From the NCBI RefSeq assembly GCF_004339565.1, contig NZ_SMFZ01000001.1:682001-746000 (forward strand): a DNA stretch of 64,000 nt. Direction: 5' to 3'. The notes under the pieces are model-generated. The model was not told where the DNA came from and ran no database searches. It worked only from the letters and a program-made list of their open reading frames with translations. Position numbers and translations under genes: made by a program. Positions 26,227-35,654 of the stretch are shown piece after piece; within the stretch, counting starts at the first letter, position 1; every line of letters starts with the position of its first letter. This stretch comes from Pseudonocardia endophytica (GTDB lineage Bacteria; Actinomycetota; Actinomycetes; Mycobacteriales; Pseudonocardiaceae).

Positions 26227-28764
26227 TCAGACGCCGACGGGCTCGCGATCCGCGGGCGAGATCCGCAGCTCGCCGTCGACGACGTCGACGCGGACGGTGC
26301 TGCCCTCCCCGAGGTCTCCGTCGAGCAGCAGCGTGGACAGCGGGTTGTCCAGCTCCCGGCGGATCGTGCGACGCAGCGGTCGGGCACCGAACTCCGGCTG
26401 GTAGCCGTGTCCGGCGAGCAGGCGCACCGCCTCCGGTGTCACGTCCAGCGTGATGCCACGGGCCTCCAGGCGCGAACGGGTCTCGCGCAGCAGCAGCTCG
26501 GTGATCGTCTCGAGCTGCTCGGCGTCCAGGCGCCGGAACACGATCGTCTCGTCGATCCGGTTCAGGAACTCCGGACGGAACACCTCGCGCAGCCGCGGCA
26601 TCAACCGCTCGGACAGCACGGCGTCCTCGCGCTCGGCGGCGGACCCGCTCTGCTGGGCGGCCGAGCCGAAGCCCAGCGTCATGCCGTGCCCGGTGATCAG
26701 CTCGGACCCCACGTTCGAGGTCATGATGATCACCGTGTGCCGGAAGTCGACGGTGCGGCCCTGACCGTCGGTCAGCCGGCCGTCGTCGAGCACCTGCAGC
26801 AGCGTGTTGAACACGTCCGGGTGCGCCTTCTCGATCTCGTCGAGCAGCAGCACGGAGTACGGACGGCGGCGCACGGCCTCGGTCAGCTCCCCGGACTCGC
26901 CGTAGCCGACGTAGCCGGGAGGCGCCCCGATCATCCGGGCGACCGTGTGCTTCTCGCCGTACTCGCTCATGTCGAGCCGGACCATCCGGTCCTCGTCGCC
27001 GAACAGCGACACGGCCAACGCCCGCGCCAGCTCGGTCTTGCCGACTCCGGTCGGGCCGAGGAACAGGAAGCTGCCGACCGGACGGTCGGAGTCGCCGAGG
27101 CCGGACCGCGAGCGGCGGATCGCCTCCGCGACGGCCGTGACCGCCGCGTCCTGCCCGACGACGCGCCCGTGCAGCTCGTCCTCCAGCTTGAGCAGGCGAT
27201 CCTTCTCGGCCTGTGTCAGCTGGGAGACGGGGATGCCGGTCGACCGGGACACGACGTCGGCGATCTCGTGCACGCCGACCTCGGGTGCCTTCGCGTCCGG
27301 CTTGTCACCGGGGGCGCCGCTCAGCTCGGCGCGGGCCGCGCCGATCTCGTCACGGAGCTGCGACGCGCGCTCGTACTCCTCGTGCGCGACGGCCTGGTCC
27401 TTGTCCCGCTCCAGCTGCTCGATGCGCTGTTCGATCTCGCGGCGGTCCACGGTGGGCGTGCGGGTGCGCAGCCGCACCCGGGCACCGGCCTGGTCGAGCA
27501 GGTCGATCGCCTTGTCCGGCAGGAACCGGTCGGTCACGTAGCGGTCGGACAGCTCCACCGCCGCCCGCAGCGCCTCCGGCGTGTAGCGGACCTGGTGGTG
27601 CGCCTCGTAGCGGTCGGCCAGGCCGCGCAGGATGGCGACCGTGTCCTCCACCGTCGGCTCCGGCACCAGCACCGGCTGGAACCGGCGGGCCAGCGCCGCG
27701 TCGGACTCGATGTGCTTGCGGTACTCGGCCAGCGTGGTCGCACCGATCACGTGCAACTCGCCGCGGGCGAGTGCGGGCTTGAGCATGTTGCCGGCGTCCA
27801 TCGAACCGCCGCCCTCGCCCCCTCCACCGCCACCGGCGCCGACCATCGTGTGCAGCTCGTCGATGAACACGATCACGTCGTCGGCGTGCTGGCGGATCTC
27901 GTCGATCAGCGCACGCACGCGCTCCTCGAAGTCACCGCGGTAGCGGGTGCCCGCGACCACGCCGGACAGGTCCAGCTGGACGACGCGACGGCCGCGCAGC
28001 GTGTCCGGCACCTCGCCGTCGGCGACGCGCTGGGCGATGCCCTCGACGACGGCCGTCTTGCCGACGCCCGCCTCGCCGATCAGCACCGGGTTGTTCTTGG
28101 TGCGCCGGGACAGCACCTCGATCGTCTGCTCGATCTCGTCGCCGCGCCCGATCACCGGGTCGAGCTCCCCGGACCGTGCGGCGGACGTGAGGTCCTGGCC
28201 GTACTGGTCCAGCGTCGGGGTCCGGCTCTCCTGCTCGGGGATCTGCGGCCCGGCCGCAGACGGTGCAGCGCCGCCCTGCTGACCGCCGGGAGCCACCGAG
28301 CCGGGGGTGAAGCGGGCCCGGGCGAGGAGCCGGCCGGCCGCGGACTCCTCGTTGCCGGCGAGCGCCAGCAGCAGGTGCTCCGGCCCGATGTAGCTGGAGC
28401 CCAGCGAGCGGGAGATCTGGTGGCTGTCGAGGAGCGCGCGCTTGGCGGACGGGGTCAGCGACGGCATGCGGCCGTCGGACTCCTGCCGCGGGAGGCGCTC
28501 CTCCAGCGTCCGGGCGATCACGTCCGGATCCGCGCCTGCGCGCGCGATCCAGCGGCGCGTCGCGTCCGTACGCGCGCAGGACAGGAGGATGTGCGCGGCG
28601 TCCAGGTCGGTGTCGCCACGGTCGGACGCCTCCTGGGCGGCGCCCGCCATGATCTCCCGCGCACCCGCGCTCATCAGGCGGGTCAGGTCCACTCGCCTGC
28701 CCGGGCCGCTGGGGTCGCCGGGACCGCCCTGCGAGGGGTCGCCCGGCCCGAAGAAGCCGGTCAT
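26227..28764 (-). CDS. ClpC-like AAA+ unfoldase
   Basis: Class I Clp/Hsp100 ATPase, 845 residues. Order: a Gly/Pro-rich leader ([16 protein letters not shown]), an N-terminal Clp_N double repeat ([27 protein letters not shown]), AAA-1 (Walker [30 protein letters not shown]), a short UVR-type middle segment ([13 protein letters not shown]) rather than the long ClpB coiled coil, then AAA-2 ([43 protein letters not shown]). The loop GMTLGFGSA resembles the ClpP-docking loop of ClpC, so a protease partner is likely (inference). It may be a second ClpC beside ClpC1; regulation by ClgR or HspR sites is not evident. The chosen ATG avoids a poorly conserved 23-residue extension. Confidence 0.88.
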   Translation of the reverse strand: MTGFFGPGDPSQGGPGDPSGPGRRVDLTRLMSAGAREIMAGAAQEASDRGDTDLDAAHILLSCARTDATRRWIARAGADPDVIARTLEERLPRQESDGRMPSLTPSAKRALLDSHQISRSLGSSYIGPEHLLLALAGNEESAAGRLLARARFTPGSVAPGGQQGGAAPSAAGPQIPEQESRTPTLDQYGQDLTSAARSGELDPVIGRGDEIEQTIEVLSRRTKNNPVLIGEAGVGKTAVVEGIAQRVADGEVPDTLRGRRVVQLDLSGVVAGTRYRGDFEERVRALIDEIRQHADDVIVFIDELHTMVGAGGGGGGEGGGSMDAGNMLKPALARGELHVIGATTLAEYRKHIESDAALARRFQPVLVPEPTVEDTVAILRGLADRYEAHHQVRYTPEALRAAVELSDRYVTDRFLPDKAIDLLDQAGARVRLRTRTPTVDRREIEQRIEQLERDKDQAVAHEEYERASQLRDEIGAARAELSGAPGDKPDAKAPEVGVHEIADVVSRSTGIPVSQLTQAEKDRLLKLEDELHGRVVGQDAAVTAVAEAIRRSRSGLGDSDRPVGSFLFLGPTGVGKTELARALAVSLFGDEDRMVRLDMSEYGEKHTVARMIGAPPGYVGYGESGELTEAVRRRPYSVLLLDEIEKAHPDVFNTLLQVLDDGRLTDGQGRTVDFRHTVIIMTSNVGSELITGHGMTLGFGSAAQQSGSAAEREDAVLSERLMPRLREVFRPEFLNRIDETIVFRRLDAEQLETITELLLRETRSRLEARGITLDVTPEAVRLLAGHGYQPEFGARPLRRTIRRELDNPLSTLLLDGDLGEGSTVRVDVVDGELRISPADREPVGV

Positions 28765-28823
28765 CGTCGTCTCGTCACCTTTCGTGGGGGTGTGTCGGAG
28801 CGTTCCCACTCCGCCTCTCCCCC

Positions 28824-28840
28824 GTCCCAACACGTGGGAC
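28824..28840. promoter_or_regulatory. Palindrome upstream of the ClpC-like gene
   Basis: GTCCCA-N5-TGGGAC forms a perfect 6-bp-arm inverted repeat 60 bases upstream of the clpC-like start and close after the end of the upstream gene. It may be an operator of the unfoldase gene or a weak terminator of the upstream gene. Confidence 0.3.
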
Positions 28841-28859
28841 GCCCCGTGGGATTCCCGGT

Positions 28860-31463
28860 CTATCGAGCGATCCGTATCTCGCCGGCCGCTCCGTCCACGG
28901 TGACCGTCGCGCCGGTCGTGATCGTGCTGGTCGCGGCCGGTACGCCGACGACGGCGGGGATGCCGTACTCGCGGGCGACGACGGCGCCGTGCGAGTTCGA
29001 GCCGCCCATCTCCATCACGAGTCCGCCCGCCGTGAGGAACAGCGGCGTCCAGCCGGGGTCGGTGGACGGGCAGACCAGGATCTCCCCCGGTTCCAGATGC
29101 GCACCGGCCGGATCGAGTACGACGCGTGCGGGTCCGGTCGCGACGCCTGCGGACGCGGCCGACCCGGTGAGCGCTCCCGGCGTCGGCGTCCCGGCCGCGA
29201 GTGCTTCCGGCTCGGTGCCGTCGGAGAGCAACACCCGCGGGACGTGCCGTCGCAGGGCTTCACGGGCGTGCTCGGCCTTCCGGTCGGCGACGGTCGCGCG
29301 GTGGTCGGCACCGTCCAGGGCGGTCCGGACCTCGGTCAGCTCGAGGGAGAACACGTCCTCGGCGTCGTCGAGCAGGCCGCGGGCGGCGAGATCGGTCCCG
29401 ACCGAGGCGAGCTCGCGACGGGCGTGGGCGAGCCTCCGCACGAGCAGGTCCTTGTGCTCCTCGCGCAGGCCGGCCAGCCGCCGTGTCCGGCCGAGCGCGA
29501 ACCGGACGGCGGCCGCGCGGAGCCGGGACCGTCGTCGTACCGCGGCCACGACCGACCGCACGGCATCCTCGGCGGCCCGCGCGCCACGGGCGAACCGGAC
29601 GTCCGGAGCGGCGTCCGGGTCGTCGGTGCGCAGGTACCCGGCCAGCACCCCGAGCAGGTACGACGGGTCGTCGCTCCAGCGGAGCACGCCGAGGTCGATC
29701 TCGGCGACGGCGCGGTGGCCGTGCTCGGCCAGGAACCGGTGCAGCTGGGTGTCGAGCACCGGCGGCAGCGCACCCTGGCGGTACGCGATCGCGAGGTCGG
29801 GGGCGGGCCGCTCGGACAGGGCGGCCGCCGACGCCGCGTCGGCACGGACCCGGGTCGCGACGTCCCAGAGCTCGAGATCCATCTCGGTCGTGCAGTTGTG
29901 CGGCAGGGAGCGCAGCACCTCGTGCACTCCTGCGGCGTCCAGGTCCGGGCCGGCCAGCTTCCGTGCGGCGCCGAGCGCGACGAACCCCGCCGCCGCCACC
30001 GGCGCGACGGCCGGGATCGCCGTGAACACCTCACCCATCGTGTCGACGGCGTGGTCGACGCGCTCGTGCGGTCCGGCACCCGGCCGGGAGGGCGCGAGCC
30101 CGCGGGTCCGCCGCCGGGCCCCCTCCACGTGCCGCAGCCCGGCGGCCGGGCTGAGAAGCGACATCACGACGACCGGCGGGATCCGGAAGTGGGCCAGCGC
30201 GCGGAGGAGCCGGGTCGCGAACGGCCGCCACGACGTCGTGCGCAGGGAGAACTCCGGCCGGTCGAACAGCCCGCGCAGCACGACGGCCGACCGGGCCTCC
30301 ATCACGTCCAGCACCATCGGCACCAGCCGCCGCCCCGCCGCGCTGCGCAGCACGGGTGTCGCGTCGACGAACACGCGCCCGCCCGCGACGCCGAGCGCGG
30401 GCGGGCCGGTGAGCCGGTCGGCGACCGGGAAGCCGAACACCGCCCCGGCCACCGAGGAGGCGACCACCCTGATCGCCGAGATGCCCATCGGCGTCAACGG
30501 GCCCGTCAGGCCCTGGGCCAGGCTCACGCACACGTGCACGCGCAGTCCCGGCCCGCCGGGCGGCGGGAGCGGGTGCAGTGTCGTGATCGGACGGGACTGG
30601 GTCGTCCACAGTGTCCCGTCGGGGGCGATCGCCCACTCGATGTCCTGCGGCGCACCGAAGTCCGCCTCGACCCGCCGACCGAGCGCGACCAGCTCGGCGA
30701 TCTGCGCATCGTCCAGGCAGCGCACCGGATCACCGTCCGAGGCCACGGTGGACACGCCACCGCCGGCGACCGGGCGGACGGCGACGCCCTTGTCCCCCAC
30801 GCGGTACCCGGCCACGGAGCCGTCGGCCTCGACCGTCACGTGGTCCGGGTTCACCGCGCCGGACACGACGGCCTCCCCCAGGCCCGGCGCGGCGTCGATC
30901 ACGGTGCGGGTCCGGCGCCCGCTGACCGGGTCCGCGGTGAACAGCACCCCGGCCACGGCGACCTCGACCATCCGCTGCACGACAACCGCGAGCGCCACGG
31001 TGGACGGATCGATCCCGTTGCGCGCCCGGTACTCCACCGCCCGGTCCGTCCACAGTGACGCCCAGCAGTGCCGCACGGCGTCCAGCAGTGCCGTCTCCCC
31101 GACGACGTTCAGGTACGTGTCCTGCTGACCGGCGAAGCTCGCCGTCGGGAGGTCCTCGGCCGTGGCGGACGAGCGCACGGCGACCGGGACGTCGTCCCCG
31201 AGCTTCCGGTAGGCGGCGAGAACGGCCGCGGCGACGTCGTCGGGCATCGCGCCGTCCAGCAACGCCTCTCGCGCGGACCGGGCGTCCGGCGCCGCCTCCG
31301 GGCAGGCGACCGCCGCGACCCGGCGGTACGCGTCGGTGCGCACGCAGAAGCCGTCCGGCACACGGACACCGGCCCGGAGCAGCACACCGAGGTTGGCCGC
31401 CTTGCCGCCGACGTCCGCCAGATCGTCCGGCCCGACCTCGTCCAGGCCCACCGTCGTGTCCAT
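28860..31463 (-). CDS. Rifampicin phosphotransferase-like PEP/pyruvate-binding enzyme
   Basis: Dikinase-type protein of 867 residues with the three-domain layout of rifampicin phosphotransferase (Rph): an ATP-grasp domain (GGKAANLGVLLRAGVRVPDG, AVRSSATAEDLPTASFAGQQ, DTYLNV, QDIEWAI), a long central helical domain with AEIDLGVLRW, and a C-terminal swivelling His domain (GGSNSHGAVVAREYGIPA). It aligns with Listeria Rph over its whole length, and the central domain differs from PEP synthase. Rph moves the beta-phosphate of ATP to rifampicin; whether this protein does so is unproved. No rifamycin-associated element is seen upstream. TACCGT ends 5 bases before the ATG, suggesting a leaderless mRNA. 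Confidence 0.8.
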   Translation of the reverse strand: MDTTVGLDEVGPDDLADVGGKAANLGVLLRAGVRVPDGFCVRTDAYRRVAAVACPEAAPDARSAREALLDGAMPDDVAAAVLAAYRKLGDDVPVAVRSSATAEDLPTASFAGQQDTYLNVVGETALLDAVRHCWASLWTDRAVEYRARNGIDPSTVALAVVVQRMVEVAVAGVLFTADPVSGRRTRTVIDAAPGLGEAVVSGAVNPDHVTVEADGSVAGYRVGDKGVAVRPVAGGGVSTVASDGDPVRCLDDAQIAELVALGRRVEADFGAPQDIEWAIAPDGTLWTTQSRPITTLHPLPPPGGPGLRVHVCVSLAQGLTGPLTPMGISAIRVVASSVAGAVFGFPVADRLTGPPALGVAGGRVFVDATPVLRSAAGRRLVPMVLDVMEARSAVVLRGLFDRPEFSLRTTSWRPFATRLLRALAHFRIPPVVVMSLLSPAAGLRHVEGARRRTRGLAPSRPGAGPHERVDHAVDTMGEVFTAIPAVAPVAAAGFVALGAARKLAGPDLDAAGVHEVLRSLPHNCTTEMDLELWDVATRVRADAASAAALSERPAPDLAIAYRQGALPPVLDTQLHRFLAEHGHRAVAEIDLGVLRWSDDPSYLLGVLAGYLRTDDPDAAPDVRFARGARAAEDAVRSVVAAVRRRSRLRAAAVRFALGRTRRLAGLREEHKDLLVRRLAHARRELASVGTDLAARGLLDDAEDVFSLELTEVRTALDGADHRATVADRKAEHAREALRRHVPRVLLSDGTEPEALAAGTPTPGALTGSAASAGVATGPARVVLDPAGAHLEPGEILVCPSTDPGWTPLFLTAGGLVMEMGGSNSHGAVVAREYGIPAVVGVPAATSTITTGATVTVDGAAGEIRIAR

Positions 31464-31513
31464 GAACCACGGTAGTCCCGCACGTGGCCGGAACTCAACA
31501 GACGATGAAAAAA

Positions 31514-32401
31514 TCAGACGTCGCGCGTCGCGGACAGCACGTCGTCGGCGACGTCCCGGCAGACCTGCCACCCGAACTCCTCGGGACGGTCGCCGGGGAA
31601 CCGGGTCAGCACGGAGAGCGCGTAGTCGTCCGAGGCGACGACGCAGTTGACGTTCCACCCGGTCGCGGAGTGGTAGGTCCAGCCGTTCTTCTCGGCCACC
31701 CGCTCCCCCGGCAGCAGCGCCGCGATGCCGGACCGGCCGTCGTCGTCGATGGAGCGCAGGTCACCGATCAGCTCCGCGCCGCCCGGCCAGCGCGGCGCGA
31801 GCCGCAGCACGCAGTCCAGCGTGCGCGTCGCGTCCACGGCGGTGATCTGGGTGAGCGCCCAGTAGCCGCGCTGCTCGGTCGAGACCGCGACCCCGCACGT
31901 CTGGCGCAGGTGGGTGAGCGAGGCGTCGCCGCCGAGGCGCCGGTAGAGACCCTCGGCCGCGTCGTCGTCGCTGCTGCGCACGGCCCTGCGGATCAGGTCG
32001 CGCTCGGTCGCGGTCACCGCGCGGCGGTCCTCGTGGGCGTCGCGCAGCGTGTCCGCCGCGATCCATGCCTTGATCGCCGACTCGGAGTTGGTGCGCTCGG
32101 TCGTGGCGTTCGCGGAGCCGACGCGACGGTCGGTGTCCCGCTCGAGCAACGACCAGGCCAGCCACAGCCCGTCCTCGCCGTCGCGGCTCACCCGCACTCC
32201 GGTGGTGAACACGTCCGGCCGCGGTGTCGGGACGACCGGCGCGGGCACCACGGCCACAGTGGACGGCGGTCCGGCGGACGGCAGGGTGGACGGTCCCGCC
32301 GCCCGGACCGCGCCATAGGCGGCCCCCGATCCGCACAGGACGACCGCGCCGAGCGCGAGCGCCACCGCGACCACGACCGACCGCGCGCGCCCAGGCGCCA
32401 C
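31514..32401 (-). CDS. Beta-lactamase-fold (class A-like) serine hydrolase
   Basis: Exported or membrane-anchored protein of 295 residues. A signal anchor (SVVVAVALALGAVVLCGSG) and a Pro-rich linker precede a class A-like domain: SxxK in SESAIKAWIAAD, an SDD in RAVRSSDDDAAEGLYRRLG in place of SDN, and KNG in VAEKNGWTY in place of KTG. Two Cys in the domain (QTCGVAV, TLDCVLRL) may form a disulphide. The Glu166 region of true beta-lactamases is not evident, so a penicillin-binding or esterase role is as likely as antibiotic hydrolysis. I choose GTG 32401 because GGGGGAG precedes it; GTG 32443 is an alternative. Confidence 0.75.
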   Translation of the reverse strand: MAPGRARSVVVAVALALGAVVLCGSGAAYGAVRAAGPSTLPSAGPPSTVAVVPAPVVPTPRPDVFTTGVRVSRDGEDGLWLAWSLLERDTDRRVGSANATTERTNSESAIKAWIAADTLRDAHEDRRAVTATERDLIRRAVRSSDDDAAEGLYRRLGGDASLTHLRQTCGVAVSTEQRGYWALTQITAVDATRTLDCVLRLAPRWPGGAELIGDLRSIDDDGRSGIAALLPGERVAEKNGWTYHSATGWNVNCVVASDDYALSVLTRFPGDRPEEFGWQVCRDVADDVLSATRDV

Positions 32402-32568
32402 CGAGTGCTCCCCCGTCCGATGTGCAGGCCACCCCGCCCGCACGTCCCTGTGCCACCGATAGTGCCCGTTTGCGCCGATCGAGGGGGATCAGCGCGGCGG
32501 AGTTCACCTCGACGTCACGGTCCGGGCACCGTCGCCGTGTCCGGGGTGACGGACCGCCACGACCGAAC

Positions 32569-32574
32569 TACGGT
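32569..32574 (+). promoter_or_regulatory. Leaderless -10 box of the amino acid permease gene
   Basis: TACGGT (TANNNT) ends 6 bases before ATG 32581, and no ribosome-binding sequence precedes the start, so transcription probably begins at the start codon. Confidence 0.5.
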
Positions 32575-32580
32575 GCGCCG

Positions 32581-34035
32581 ATGTCGGTCACTCGGACGCT
32601 GCCGGTCGAGCGCATCCTGCGCCGCACCGCCGACTCGTCGCTCAGCAAGACCCTGAAGGCGCGCGACCTCGTCGGCTTCGGCGTCGGGATCATCATCGGG
32701 ACCGGGATCTTCACGCTCGCCGGCGTGGAGGCGAAGGACAACGCCGGCCCGGCCGTGACGGTCTCGTTCGCGATCGGCGCGGTCGTGGCCGCACTGGCCG
32801 CGCTCTGCTACGCCGAGCTCGCGTCGTCCGTACCGACCGCGGGGTCCGCGTACACGTACACGTTCGCCACGCTCGGCGAGGTCTTCGCCTGGATCATCGG
32901 CTGGGACCTGTTGCTGGAGTTCGGGCTCGGGCTGGCGACCGTGTCGCGCAGCTGGTCCGGCTACCTGGCCGACCTGTTCGGTCTGCCGTCGCAGTGGTTC
33001 GGGGAGGACGCGACGGTCAACGTGGGCGCCGTCGTGATCATCGCGCTGCTCACCGTCGTCGCGGTCACCGGCATCCGGCAGTCCGCACGGCTGACGAACG
33101 TGCTGGTGCTCGTGAAGGTCGCGGTGGCCGTTCTGGTGATCGTCGCCGGGCTGTTCTTCTTCAACGCGGACAACCTGACCCCGTTCGTGCCGCCGGCTCA
33201 GGCGCCGGAGGGCGGCTCGCTGCTCACCTCGCCGGTGCTGTCCGGCGTGTTCGGCCTGGAGCCGTCGACGTACGGCATCGGCGGCATGCTCACCGCCGCG
33301 GCCGTCGTGTTCTTCGCCTACACCGGCTTCGAGGCGCTGGCCAACCTCGGCGAGGAGACCCGCCGCCCGGACCGCGACCTCAAGATCGGCCTTCTCGGCG
33401 CGCTCGCGCTGTGCGCCGTGCTCTACGTGCTGGTGTCGCTCGTGCTGACCGCGATGGTCCCCTACGACCGGATCGACGACGGCGCGCCGCTCTCGGCCGC
33501 GTTCTCCTCCGTCGGGCTGTCCTGGGTCGGCGCGCTGATCGCGATCGGCGCGGTGACGGGTCTGACGTCGGTGATGATGGTCGAGCTGGTGACGATCGGC
33601 CGGATCGGCTACGCGATGGGTCGCGACGGGCTGCTGCCGAAGCCGATCGGCACGGCGCACCCGAAGTTCGGCACGCCGCACCGGATGACGATCATCGGTG
33701 CCGTGGTGTGCGCGGTGATCGCCGCGTTCACCCCGATCACCGCGCTGTCGGACATGGTCTCGATCGGCGCGCTGGCCGCGATGATCCTGGTGGCGGTCGC
33801 CGTGCCGGTGCTGCGGCGCAGCCGTCCGGACCTCGAGCGGCCGTTCACGGTCCCGTTCTCGCCGATCGTTCCGGGACTCACGGCCGTCGCCTGCCTGTTC
33901 CTGATGCTCAACCTCGACCTGGCCACCTGGCTGCGGTTCGTCGGCTGGCTCGTCCTCGGCCTGATCGTCTACGCCGTCTACGGACGGACGCACTCGTTCC
34001 TGGCGGACGGGAAGCCCGGCGCGGACACCGAATGA
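32581..34035 (+). CDS. APC-family amino acid permease (CAT type)
   Basis: Membrane transporter of 484 residues with 12 predicted helices. Helix 1 carries GFGVGIIIGTGIFTLAG, the substrate/sodium-binding unwound segment of APC carriers; helix 3 region CYAELASSVPTAGSAYTY and FFAYTGFEALANLGEETRRP in helix 6 are diagnostic for cationic amino acid transporters of the YfnA/CAT group. The hydrophilic N-terminus RILRRTADSSLSKTLKARDL also fits that group. It stands alone; the divergent neighbour is the beta-lactamase-fold gene. The substrate is probably a cationic or neutral amino acid. Confidence 0.9.
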   Translation: MSVTRTLPVERILRRTADSSLSKTLKARDLVGFGVGIIIGTGIFTLAGVEAKDNAGPAVTVSFAIGAVVAALAALCYAELASSVPTAGSAYTYTFATLGEVFAWIIGWDLLLEFGLGLATVSRSWSGYLADLFGLPSQWFGEDATVNVGAVVIIALLTVVAVTGIRQSARLTNVLVLVKVAVAVLVIVAGLFFFNADNLTPFVPPAQAPEGGSLLTSPVLSGVFGLEPSTYGIGGMLTAAAVVFFAYTGFEALANLGEETRRPDRDLKIGLLGALALCAVLYVLVSLVLTAMVPYDRIDDGAPLSAAFSSVGLSWVGALIAIGAVTGLTSVMMVELVTIGRIGYAMGRDGLLPKPIGTAHPKFGTPHRMTIIGAVVCAVIAAFTPITALSDMVSIGALAAMILVAVAVPVLRRSRPDLERPFTVPFSPIVPGLTAVACLFLMLNLDLATWLRFVGWLVLGLIVYAVYGRTHSFLADGKPGADTE

Positions 34036-34063
34036 GCCGGGCCGGCGCGGGTGGTCCGCAAGG

Positions 34064-34381
34064 GTGCGACTGACGAAGGCGGTTCCCTACCGTCACGGCA
34101 TCACCCGCCGTCGGCGCGGCCGGGGCTGGAGCTACACCGGCGCCGACGGGACGGCGGTCACCGACGCGAGCGTCCGGGCCCGGATCGACGGGCTGGTGAT
34201 CCCGCCCGCGTGGCGGAAGGTGTGGATCTCCATGGCACGCAGCTCCTCTGTGGACCCGCGGGGGATCGGCGCGTTCGGTGACGGCGTCACGATCGCCGAC
34301 GGGCTGCGGCGGGCCCGCGCGCGGGCACGGACCGAGACCGAGATGCGGGCGTCGCTCGAACGTGCCGTGATCCGGCTGCCG
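34064..34381 (+). pseudogene. DNA topoisomerase IB relic with the catalytic core deleted
   Basis: From GTG 34064 the first 56 residues (HGITRRRRGRGWSYTGADG, IDGLVIPPAWRKVWIS) match the N-terminal domain of bacterial topoisomerase IB, where a CPDP..GHIQ segment should follow. Instead the frame passes directly, at about 34232, to MARSSSVDPRGIGAFGDG and VTIADGLRRARARA, which resembles the extreme C-terminus of the same family (VARSSYVDPR..., TIADAL). Some 200 or more residues with all catalytic residues are missing. The frame has lost its stop and runs into the next gene. The junction looks like a precise internal deletion. Confidence 0.75.
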
Positions 34382-34435
34382 GACCGCAGCGGCCGAGCGG
34401 ACCCGATCGACATCATGGCGGACCGTCGTGCATGC

Positions 34436-34454
34436 TTGTTCCGTGGCGGAACAA
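34436..34454 (+). promoter_or_regulatory. Palindrome overlapping the start codon of an MFS gene
   Basis: TTGTTCCG-TGG-CGGAACAA is a perfect inverted repeat with 8-bp arms, and the GTG start codon (34443-34445) spans the end of the left arm and the spacer. It may be a repressor operator on a leaderless gene or an RNA hairpin that hides the start. Confidence 0.5.
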
Positions 34455-35654
34455 ACTCTGGCGAGCGGTCCGGGACGCACGGAACGGCGTGCCAGGGCCG
34501 GCGTCGCGCTGGTGTTCGCCACGAACGGCCTGGTGTTCTCGAACGTCCTCCCCCGCTATCCGGAGATCAAGGACTCGCTGGGCCTGACGAACGCGTGGTT
34601 CGGCGTCGCGGTCGCCGCGTTCCCGTTCGGTGCGCTGGTCGCCGGCCTGGCCGCCGGAGCACTGGTCGCGCGGTTCCGGTCGTCGCGGGTGGCGACGTTC
34701 GGCATGGCGGCCATCGGCGCGGGCATCGTGCTGATCTCGTTCGCGCCGAACGGGGCGCTGCTGGCCGCCGCGATGTTCCTGGCCGGCGCGTCCGACGCGA
34801 TCGTCGACGTCGCGCAGAACGCGCACGGCCTGCGCGTGCAGCGCCGCTACGGCCGCTCGATCCTCAACTCGTTCCACGCCGCCTGGAGCGTCGGCGCCGT
34901 CCTCGGTGGGCTGATGGGAGCGGCCGCCGCCGGGCTGGCCGTCCCGCTGTCGCTGCACCTCGGGGTGTCGTCGGTGACCTCGGCGGCCGTCGCGATCGCC
35001 GTGTACCGGTTGCTGCTGCCCGGCCCCGAGGACGCCGAGCGCTCCCCGGCGGCCGACACCCCGTCGTCGCGACGACCGTGGGCCGGCCTGGCCCCGCGCG
35101 TGCTGCTGCTCCTGCTCGCGTTCGGCGTGATCGCGAACTCCGGCACGCTCGTCGAGGACTCCGGGCAGACGTGGGCCGCGATCTACCTGCAGGGGTCGCT
35201 CGGCGCCGCGGCCGCGACGGCCGGTCTGGGCTTCGTCGCGCTGCAGGGCCTGCAGTTCGTGGGGCGGCTGACCGGTGACCGGCTCGTCGACCGGTTCGGG
35301 CAGCGGGCCGTCGCGCGGGTCGGCGGCCTGCTCGTCGCCGGCGGGATGGGACTGGCGCTGGCGTTCCCCTCGGTACCCGGCACGATCGCCGGGTTCGGGC
35401 TGGCCGGGCTCGGCGTCGCCACGCTCGTCCCGGCCGCGATGTCCGCAGCCGACGCGTTGCCCGGCCTGGCCGCCGGCACCGGGCTGACGATCGTCACCTG
35501 GCTGATGCGGGTCGGGTTCCTGGTGTCGCCGCCGGTGGTGGGCGTGATCGCGGACGCGACGAGCCTGCGGGTGGGGCTGCTCGTGGTACCGCTGTGCGGG
35601 ATCGTCGTGCTGGCCCTGGCCGGCGTGCTCGCCGGTCGCCGTGTCAGCCGCTGA
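34443..35654 (+). CDS. MFS transporter (12 helices)
   Basis: Secondary transporter of 403 residues with about 12 hydrophobic helices. Early segments include ATNGLVFSNVLPRYPEIKDSL, AAFPFGALVAGLAAGALVAR and ASDAIVDVAQNAHGLRVQRR; the second half has GLQFVGRLTGDRLVDRFGQR, a motif-A copy. This set is typical of the YbjJ/sugar-like MFS group with unknown substrates. The start is taken at GTG 34443 inside a palindrome; GTG 34428 is in frame as well. It follows the topoisomerase relic and its 3' end overlaps the convergent GNAT gene by 11 bases. Confidence 0.85.
   Translation: MAEQTLASGPGRTERRARAGVALVFATNGLVFSNVLPRYPEIKDSLGLTNAWFGVAVAAFPFGALVAGLAAGALVARFRSSRVATFGMAAIGAGIVLISFAPNGALLAAAMFLAGASDAIVDVAQNAHGLRVQRRYGRSILNSFHAAWSVGAVLGGLMGAAAAGLAVPLSLHLGVSSVTSAAVAIAVYRLLLPGPEDAERSPAADTPSSRRPWAGLAPRVLLLLLAFGVIANSGTLVEDSGQTWAAIYLQGSLGAAAATAGLGFVALQGLQFVGRLTGDRLVDRFGQRAVARVGGLLVAGGMGLALAFPSVPGTIAGFGLAGLGVATLVPAAMSAADALPGLAAGTGLTIVTWLMRVGFLVSPPVVGVIADATSLRVGLLVVPLCGIVVLALAGVLAGRRVSR

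Noticed and set aside
28765..28859. CIRCE or HAIR heat-shock operator upstream of the ClpC-like gene
   Set aside because: Neither the 9-bp CIRCE arms nor CTTGAGT-type HAIR arms are present; only a 6-bp palindrome is seen.
26407..31128. A 1573-codon open frame on the plus strand across the ClpC-like and Rph-like genes
   Set aside because: It runs antisense through two well-conserved genes and has no recognisable domain; high GC removes stop codons from this frame.
31464..31513. Rifamycin-associated element upstream of the Rph-like gene
   Set aside because: The gap has no GC-rich 19-bp inverted repeat of that type; only a T-run and a TACCGT box are seen.
34132..34416. A small minus-strand gene opposite the topoisomerase relic
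   Set aside because: The product is Arg/Ser-rich without domain or ribosome site, and the plus strand matches topoisomerase IB ends.
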